Made by a program: the position numbers and the translations under genes. The notes under the pieces were generated by a model, which ran no database searches, was not told the origin of the DNA, and worked only from the letters and a program-made list of their open reading frames with translations. From Oribacterium sp. (GTDB lineage: Bacteria > Bacillota_A > Clostridia > Lachnospirales > Lachnospiraceae), in the NCBI GenBank assembly GCA_004554245.1, contig SFND01000024.1, forward strand, positions 1 through 58,105: a stretch of 58,105 bases of DNA, in the 5' to 3' direction. This document shows, piece after piece, positions 52,655 through 58,105 of the stretch (its first letter is position 1; each line of letters begins with the position of its first letter).

Positions 52655-55600
52655 TTACAGCTTCTCAACCGCAAGCTTTACCTGCTTACCGTTGATATCC
52701 CACTCCTTTTCATAGCCCTTCATGATGTCATATACGATGCTGTCGGCCATTACGATTCGCTTGATTTCGTCTTCATTCTTCTGCATAAGTGCAGCGACTT
52801 CTGCATTGTCCTTCACGTAAACCGTGATGTGGTCCATAACCTCGAAGCCGGCTTCCTTACGCATGGTCTGAAGCTTACTGATGATCTCACGGACGAAGCC
52901 CTCTTCCTCGAGTTCCGGCGTCAGGTTCGTGTCGAGCACGACGGTGAGGCTCATGTCCTCCTCGGTCACGAAGCCGCCCTTCTGTGCGACGTCGATGAGG
53001 AGATCGTCCTTCGTGAGGCTGACCTCGGTGTCACCGTCCACGGTGAACTTCAGTACGCCGTTCTGGTCGAGCTCGTCCATCGCTGCAGAGCCATCCATCT
53101 CGGTGAGATGTGTACGAATCGCGTTTAAGTGCTTGCCATACTTCGGACCGACGGTCTTCAGCTGTGGCTTAAATGTATAGGAAGTGAATGCGCGAAGGTC
53201 ATCCTGGAAGGTCACCTTCTTGACATTCAGCTCGTCTTCGACGATGTCGACGAAGAAAGGATCGAGTACGTGCTCTGCCTTTACATACATGTCACCGATC
53301 GGCTGACGATTCTTTACAGCTGCGGTGTTTCTCGCTGCACGACCGAGCAGTACCATGTGCAGCACCTCATCCATGTTCTCCTCGAGGGCCGTGTCGATCA
53401 TCGACGCGTCCGCCTCCGGGAAGCTGCAGAGATGAACAGATTTCTTCGCAGACGGATCCACGCTGCATACCAGGTTACGGTAGATGGACTCGGTGATGAA
53501 CGGAACCATCGGTGCCGCTACCTTCGAGAACGTTACCAGTGCGGTATAGAGCGTCATGTAAGCATTGATCTTATCCTGCTCCATGCCCTTCGCCCAGAAG
53601 CGCTCTCTCGAACGACGAACATACCAGTTCGACATGTCATCGACGAAATCCTGCATCGCGTTCGCCGCCTCCGGGATACGGAAGTTCGTGAGGTCGTCAT
53701 CGACTTCACGGATCACGGTGTTCAGCTTGCTGAGCAGCCAGCGATCCATGACACCGAGGGACGCGTAGTCGAGGCTGTACTTCGTCGGGTCGAAGTCGTC
53801 AATGTTGGCGTACAGAACGAAGAATGCATAGGTGTTCCAGAGCGTCGACAGGAACTTACGCTGTCCCTCGACGACGGCCTTATCATGGAAGCGGTTTGGC
53901 AGCCATGGTGCAGAGTTCGTGTAGAAGAACCAGCGGATGGCGTCGGCACCGTGCTTCTGGAGCGCATCCATCGGGTCGACTGCATTGCCCTTCGACTTAC
54001 TCATCTTCTGTCCGTTCTCGTCCTGAACATGGCCCAGTACGAGGACGTTCTGGTACGGTGCCTTATTAAAGAGGATCGTACTCTCGGCGAGGAGGGAATA
54101 GAACCATCCACGGGTCTGATCCACGGCCTCACAGATAAACTGTGCCGGGAACTGGGACTCGAAGAGCTCCTTATTCTCGAACGGATAGTGATGCTGTGCA
54201 TATGGCATCGCGCCGGAATCGAACCAGCAGTCGATCACCTCCGGTACACGGTGCATCTCGCCGCCGCAATCCGGACAGCGCAGGGTGATCTGGTCTACAT
54301 ACGGCTTGTGGAGTTCGATGTGCTCGTAGCCCACATAGTCGGAGCTGTAGCCGCCCTTGCCCTCAGCCTTCAGCTGTGCGAGGAGCGCGTCGTAGTTCGT
54401 GGAACGCTCGCGGAGCTCCTGGATGGAGCCGATGGCCTCCTGCTTACCGCAGCACGGGCAGGTCCAGATGTTGAGCGGGGTGCCCCAGTAGCGGTTACGT
54501 GAAAGACCCCAGTCCTGTACATTCTCGATCCATGCACCGAAACGGCCGGTACCGATCGTCGCCGGGAACCAGTTGACGGTGTTGTTGTTGCGAACGAGGT
54601 CGTCCTTTACGGCACTCATCTTGATGAACCAGGACTCTCTCGCATAGTAAATAAGCGGCGTATCACATCTCCAGCAGTGCGGATAGGAGTGGGTGAACTT
54701 CGGCGCATCGAAGAGCAGCTTACGTGCGGACAGATCCTTCAGTACCTCTGGATCCGCGCTGATCGCACCCGCGGCCATCTCCTTCTCGGTCGGCTTGCAG
54801 CGCATGCCGGCGAACGGCGTCTCCTCGGTCATCACACCCTTCTCATCGACGAACTTGATGAGCGGGAAGCCATTCTCACGGCCGACACGGGCATCATCCT
54901 CACCGAATGCAGGGGCAATGTGTACGATTCCAGTACCATCGTCTGCCGTTACGTAGCCGTCTGCGATCACGAAGTGTGCGCGCTTATGCTGCTTCGCAGC
55001 CGCCTCCGCTGCACATGCATAGAGTGGCTCGTAGTCGATCCCGACGAGGTCCGTACCCTTATAGGTCTCGAGGATCTCGTAGGCCGGCATGCCGTCCTTC
55101 GCGAGCGGACCGAGTACCTTATCCAGCAGTGAGCAGGCCATCACGTAGGTGTAGCCGTCGGCAGCCTTTACCTTCGCGTAGTCCAGATCCGGATTTACAC
55201 AGAGGCCGGTGTTCGATGGAAGGGTCCATGGGGTGGTCGTCCATGCGAGGAAGTAGAAATCCTGATCCTTCGCCTTGAAGCGGACGATCGCTGAACGCTC
55301 GGTCAGCTCCTTATAGCCCTGTGCTACCTCGTGGCTGGAGAGCGGGGTTCCGCAGCGCGGACAGTACGGTACGACCTTGAAGCCCTCGTACAGGAGCTTC
55401 TTCTTGAAGATCTCCTTCAGTGCCCACCACTCGGACTCGATATAGTCGTCATGGTAGGTAACGTACGGGTGCTCCATGTCTGCCCAGAAGCCAACCTTGT
55501 AGGAGAAGTCCTCCCACATGCCCTTATACTTCCAGACGTTTTCCTTACAGTGATCGATAAAAGGCGCGATACCGTAGTTCTCGATCTGATCCTTACCGTT

Positions 55601-55906
55601 GATGCCGATCTGCTTCTCGACCTCGAGCTCGACCGGAAGACCGTGGGTATCCCAGCCAGCCTTACGTGGTACCATCGCACCCTTCATCGCGTGGAATCTC
55701 GGAATCATGTCCTTGAACGCGCGCGTCTCGACATGGCCGATATGCGGCTTACCATTCGCCGTAGGCGGACCATCGTAGAAAACGTAGGATGGATCACCCT
55801 CGTGCTCCTTGATGGACTCTTCGAAGATATGATTCTGTCTCCAGAACTCCTCGACCTCGCCCTCGCGCTCTACAAAGTTCATGTTTGTATCAACTTTTCT
55901 AAACAT
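52655..55906 (-). CDS. ileS: Isoleucyl-tRNA synthetase, long (IleRS2-like) form
   Basis: 1083 residues, class I synthetase. HIGH motif in PPTANGKPHIGH near 46, GWDTHGLPVELEVEK, Zn-binding CPRCGTPLSSHEVAQ and CPDCGGEMHR, and KMSKSKGNAVDP near 600. It charges tRNA-Ile and edits valine. The length, the HIGH context and the lack of a C-terminal Cys cluster fit the eukaryote-like type 2 enzyme, which in other bacteria gives mupirocin tolerance; that phenotype is inference. The start is the ATG after an AAGGAG site; the longer frame upstream crosses the promoter. No T-box. Confidence 0.95.
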   Translation of the reverse strand: MFRKVDTNMNFVEREGEVEEFWRQNHIFEESIKEHEGDPSYVFYDGPPTANGKPHIGHVETRAFKDMIPRFHAMKGAMVPRKAGWDTHGLPVELEVEKQIGINGKDQIENYGIAPFIDHCKENVWKYKGMWEDFSYKVGFWADMEHPYVTYHDDYIESEWWALKEIFKKKLLYEGFKVVPYCPRCGTPLSSHEVAQGYKELTERSAIVRFKAKDQDFYFLAWTTTPWTLPSNTGLCVNPDLDYAKVKAADGYTYVMACSLLDKVLGPLAKDGMPAYEILETYKGTDLVGIDYEPLYACAAEAAAKQHKRAHFVIADGYVTADDGTGIVHIAPAFGEDDARVGRENGFPLIKFVDEKGVMTEETPFAGMRCKPTEKEMAAGAISADPEVLKDLSARKLLFDAPKFTHSYPHCWRCDTPLIYYARESWFIKMSAVKDDLVRNNNTVNWFPATIGTGRFGAWIENVQDWGLSRNRYWGTPLNIWTCPCCGKQEAIGSIQELRERSTNYDALLAQLKAEGKGGYSSDYVGYEHIELHKPYVDQITLRCPDCGGEMHRVPEVIDCWFDSGAMPYAQHHYPFENKELFESQFPAQFICEAVDQTRGWFYSLLAESTILFNKAPYQNVLVLGHVQDENGQKMSKSKGNAVDPMDALQKHGADAIRWFFYTNSAPWLPNRFHDKAVVEGQRKFLSTLWNTYAFFVLYANIDDFDPTKYSLDYASLGVMDRWLLSKLNTVIREVDDDLTNFRIPEAANAMQDFVDDMSNWYVRRSRERFWAKGMEQDKINAYMTLYTALVTFSKVAAPMVPFITESIYRNLVCSVDPSAKKSVHLCSFPEADASMIDTALEENMDEVLHMVLLGRAARNTAAVKNRQPIGDMYVKAEHVLDPFFVDIVEDELNVKKVTFQDDLRAFTSYTFKPQLKTVGPKYGKHLNAIRTHLTEMDGSAAMDELDQNGVLKFTVDGDTEVSLTKDDLLIDVAQKGGFVTEEDMSLTVVLDTNLTPELEEEGFVREIISKLQTMRKEAGFEVMDHITVYVKDNAEVAALMQKNEDEIKRIVMADSIVYDIMKGYEKEWDINGKQVKLAVEKL

Positions 55907-56011
55907 AAGCGCCTTTTCTCCTTCAAAATATATATAAGTATAAACCGGTGTGGACCGGTTGCAGACCTCTAACCCGAAAAATAGGCAGAATGCGGCCTTT
56001 ATAGCCTTCTC

Positions 56012-56040
56012 ATTATAAAGTAGGGGGATGATAAAATCAA
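56012..56040 (-). promoter_or_regulatory. Promoter of ileS
   Basis: Minus strand -35 TTGATT (56035-56040), 17-nt spacer, perfect TATAAT (56012-56017). The ~95-nt leader holds only a small AACCGGT-CCAC-ACCGGTT hairpin and no T-box consensus. Confidence 0.8.
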
Positions 56041-56071
56041 GGAAATAACGTGTAAAGGCGCGGTGCAGGCA

Positions 56072-56105
56072 TACGAAAAGAAGCTGTGCCAAGTGGCACA
56101 GCTTC
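56072..56105 (-). terminator. Terminator of the secreted-protein gene
   Basis: Perfect stem GAAGCTGTGCC-ACTT-GGCACAGCTTC then TTTTCG on the minus strand. The same 11-bp stem as at 27955-27980. Confidence 0.82.
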
Positions 56106-56151
56106 CAAAAGTTTTGTCTCGATTTTATCTGGATTTCGGTAAGCTTTCAGA

Positions 56152-56691
56152 TTACCAGTCCTGGGCGTTTCCGTCAGAGATCTGTCCGTCCGGGCCCGGT
56201 ACGTTGATCATGGTGTAGTCGATGACCGGTGCGATCTGGTTCGTGTATGCGCCTGCCGGTACGGATGGTCCGAACATCGCGCCTGCGGTCTGGGTGAGAT
56301 CCGGCTCGCCGATCGCACTTGCAGCGTTTGTGTAGGCTGCATTTGCGGCTGCAGCAGCTGCCTTCGATGCGGCGACCTTATCGCTTACGGTGGTTCCGTT
56401 CGCTGCTGCGACGCCTGCGCCCTTGATCTTGATGACATTGGTTACGATCTGGTTTGCTGTGAGGGAAGAGGTGCTGCCGGCCTTCTGTGTGCCCTTCGCT
56501 GCGTTTCTTGCGACGGACTTCGCGTTAAATGCGTTCCGCACCTGCTTCGTGGAGGTGACGGTATCTACCAGGCTCTGGTATGCTGTATTTGCGGTGCCTG
56601 TACCGGCCGCGAGTGCGGTGCCTGCGAGTACAGATGCACTCATCAGAACAGCGGTGGTGGTTGCGACTACTTTCTTCGTGAAGTTTCTCAT
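56152..56691 (-). CDS. Secreted Ala/Thr-rich protein of unknown function
   Basis: 179 residues. Signal peptide: basic start RNFTKKV, hydrophobic core and cleavage site after AGTALA (about residue 29). The mature part is Ala/Thr/Asn-rich with few hydrophobics (KAAAAAANAAYTNAASA) and ends VPGPDGQISDGNAQDW. No known domain recognised. It contains FGPSVP, also found in the divergent neighbour. GGAG lies 7 nt before the ATG. Monocistronic. Confidence 0.72.
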   Translation of the reverse strand: MRNFTKKVVATTTAVLMSASVLAGTALAAGTGTANTAYQSLVDTVTSTKQVRNAFNAKSVARNAAKGTQKAGSTSSLTANQIVTNVIKIKGAGVAAANGTTVSDKVAASKAAAAAANAAYTNAASAIGEPDLTQTAGAMFGPSVPAGAYTNQIAPVIDYTMINVPGPDGQISDGNAQDW

Positions 56692-57252
56692 ATTCGTTCT
56701 CCATTTCCCTGCAGGTCCCACAGGATATTCGAGGTGCCGGGCACCCGACGATCAAATCGTTCTCTGAAAGGCTTCAGATGAAGCTGCGGTGTTTTCAAAC
56801 CGCTTCAGCCTCGCCATCGGTAAACCGATTCAGCTGATAATCCTACTATACCACAGCGGATTATGAAGAACAGCGCTTAAATTCTTGTTATTTGCTTAAG
56901 ATTTGCTGGAGAATTCCAATTGCAGGCACTGTAAGCGCTTTAACTCGCGATCATGCCTACAAGAAAAGAATTCAGGCGGCAAGATTTCCTAGTCGCCTCA
57001 TATTTCTCCAATTTCTGACGATTTCTTAACGTTTTCGTCAAAATCTGTAAGCGAATCGCAATCGAATCCCGCGGATTTCTGCACCCTCGGCATGCTATAG
57101 TATATTTATTCATACATTATAGTACGTGTGTTGTACCGGTATGCGCACGAGACATGCATCAGCTGCGTTTTCTATCCTCTTTCATGGGGCGCGGGCCAAT
57201 GCTGAGATCCTGCGGCCATCCGGTCATCTATATCTACGAGGGGGAAGGTGTT
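56692..57252. other. Divergent intergenic region (~560 bp)
   Basis: AT-rich with no gene seen. On the minus strand TATAGT (56845-56850) is a good -10 for the secreted-protein gene but lacks a -35. A small ATCGGT-AA-ACCGAT hairpin (56816-56829) and GCTTCAGATGAAGC (56771-56784) follow it. On the plus strand TATAGT near 57095 and 57113 are possible -10 sites without good -35 boxes, which may mean an activated or alternative-sigma promoter. Confidence 0.5.
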
Positions 57253-58098
57253 ATGCGTAAGTTCGAGCGATTCAGAAGAGTTACGAAAGGGAGGGCGATG
57301 TCCATACTGGCCGCGGGTGCCACGGCGCTGCTCAGCGCGGTGCTTCTGTCCACGCCTGCGCTTGCGGGTGAGTGGCGGGCAAACTCGACGGGGTTCTGGT
57401 ACATAAATGATGATGGGAGCTATCCGACCTACGCGTGGCAGTGGATCGACGGAGACGGCGATGGGGTCTACCAGTGCTTCGCCTTCGACGAGAGCGGGTA
57501 TCTCATGCTGAATCAGACGACACCGGACGGCTATCTCGTCGGAGAGGCGGGTGCCTGGTTCGACGGAGTGACGCCCGTGACCCGGACGTATCCGGTCGGC
57601 ACCTATGTCGCGCCGACGCCGATCGAGGGGCTGCAGAAGTATGGCTATGCGTCGGACGGTACGCGTCTCGTGACGAGCCGCACGGGCTCGAAAACGAACG
57701 CTTCCAATAAGACGAACAGCTCGAGCAACAAGAATAATAAGAATACGTCCACGAACAAGACGCATTCGTCCAGCTCGAAGAACAACAGCAGTGTTCTCAA
57801 TAAGCCGAATGCTGGCAACACTGCGAGTGTGTCGAAGAAGGATCTCGTGACGAATAAGATCACCGTCGGTAAGACGGACGCAAACGGCGATGGCACCACT
57901 ACCGGCACAGGTACCAGCGCCAATGCTTCAACCACCGAGCGGGTGGATCCGAGCACGACCGCACCATCCACCAGCGGCTTCGGTCCATCCGTCCCGAAGA
58001 AGAACACGAGCTCCTCGAGCGCGAGCGGCCCGCAGACCGTGATCACAAACAGCGACGGCCCGAACCGCGGTGGCAGCGTCACCACTGAAAACCGATAA
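57253..58098 (+). CDS. Secreted cell-wall-binding-repeat-like protein with low-complexity tail
   Basis: 281 residues. Long basic-start signal peptide (cleavage after LSTPALA, about residue 38). The next ~65 residues (STGFWYINDDGSYPTYAWQW, FDESGYLMLNQTTPDGYLVG, GAWFDG) match one aromatic glucan/choline-binding-type repeat set common in Lachnospiraceae surface proteins. After residue ~125 it is a Ser/Asn/Thr/Lys low-complexity tail ending GGSVTTENR; FGPSVP occurs in it. It likely sits at the cell wall. GGGGGAAGG lies before the ATG. The stop codon is 7 bp from the window end. Confidence 0.78.
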   Translation: MRKFERFRRVTKGRAMSILAAGATALLSAVLLSTPALAGEWRANSTGFWYINDDGSYPTYAWQWIDGDGDGVYQCFAFDESGYLMLNQTTPDGYLVGEAGAWFDGVTPVTRTYPVGTYVAPTPIEGLQKYGYASDGTRLVTSRTGSKTNASNKTNSSSNKNNKNTSTNKTHSSSSKNNSSVLNKPNAGNTASVSKKDLVTNKITVGKTDANGDGTTTGTGTSANASTTERVDPSTTAPSTSGFGPSVPKKNTSSSSASGPQTVITNSDGPNRGGSVTTENR

Positions 58099-58105
58099 AA
58101 CGATC

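Noticed and set aside
55907..56040. T-box leader for ileS
   Set aside because: Leader is only ~95 nt, no specifier loop and no T-box consensus sequence.

Overview
The window looks like chromosome from a GC-rich member of the Lachnospiraceae (Clostridia, Bacillota). The reasons are the pyruvate formate-lyase pair, the very long 2-hydroxyacyl-CoA dehydratase activator, the family-typical small proteins (HAAS/DUF1700, DUF5662, DUF6142, a 49-residue single-span protein), the Gram-positive secreted proteins, strong sigma-A promoters with 17-nt spacers and GGAGG ribosome binding sites. Genus cannot be fixed from this sequence. Most genes lie on the minus strand. There is no phage, plasmid, CRISPR or insertion-sequence gene; the region is core metabolism separated by unusually structured intergenic DNA.

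Layout. 1-540: minus-strand rRNA-type leader with two tandem promoters (the rRNA gene itself would lie left of the window), then a ~237-bp imperfect palindrome. 541-4.7 kb: MscS channel, NAD(P)HX epimerase, THUMP RNA methyltransferase, HAAS-domain membrane protein. 5-11.9 kb: hisS-aspS operon, diaminopimelate decarboxylase, pyruvate kinase, rhomboid-like protein. 12.1-16.7 kb: the 1459-residue dehydratase activator (plus strand). 16.8-23.3 kb: glyA, recJ, CPBP protease, a MazEF-type toxin-antitoxin pair, HerA-like ATPase. 23.4-31.2 kb: pflA, pflB, a hairpin-repeat array, tRNA-Arg, an Rrf2 regulator, DUF5662, PAP2, tRNA-Val/tRNA-Met and a GT2 glycosyltransferase. 31.4-36.7 kb: carA-carB-arcC, with carB broken by an apparent internal deletion. 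37-43.2 kb: dapF with an elaborate structured leader, then a complete branched-chain amino acid ABC transporter. 43.5-50 kb: D,D-carboxypeptidase, M29-like aminopeptidase, REP-like repeats around a DUF6142 gene, VanZ, a 49-residue protein, GNAT. 50-58.1 kb: glycogen phosphorylase, a long IleRS, and two divergent secreted proteins.

How the genes fit: an anaerobic fermenter (Pyk, PFL and activase, glycogen phosphorylase, a possible hydroxyacyl-CoA dehydration route) with amino-acid uptake (Liv), lysine/meso-DAP synthesis (LysA, DapF) and cell-wall remodelling (Dac). The most notable signals are a three-hairpin junction that forms almost the whole dapF 5' leader, two perfect 60-62-bp palindromes, a 3x75-bp hairpin array beside tRNA-Arg, a REP-like family built on GGGGTCTGACCCC, a carB lesion beside carbamate kinase, and a mazE ribosome binding site lying inside a promoter-overlapping inverted repeat. 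All structures and functions were read by eye; none has been tested by a search or folding program.
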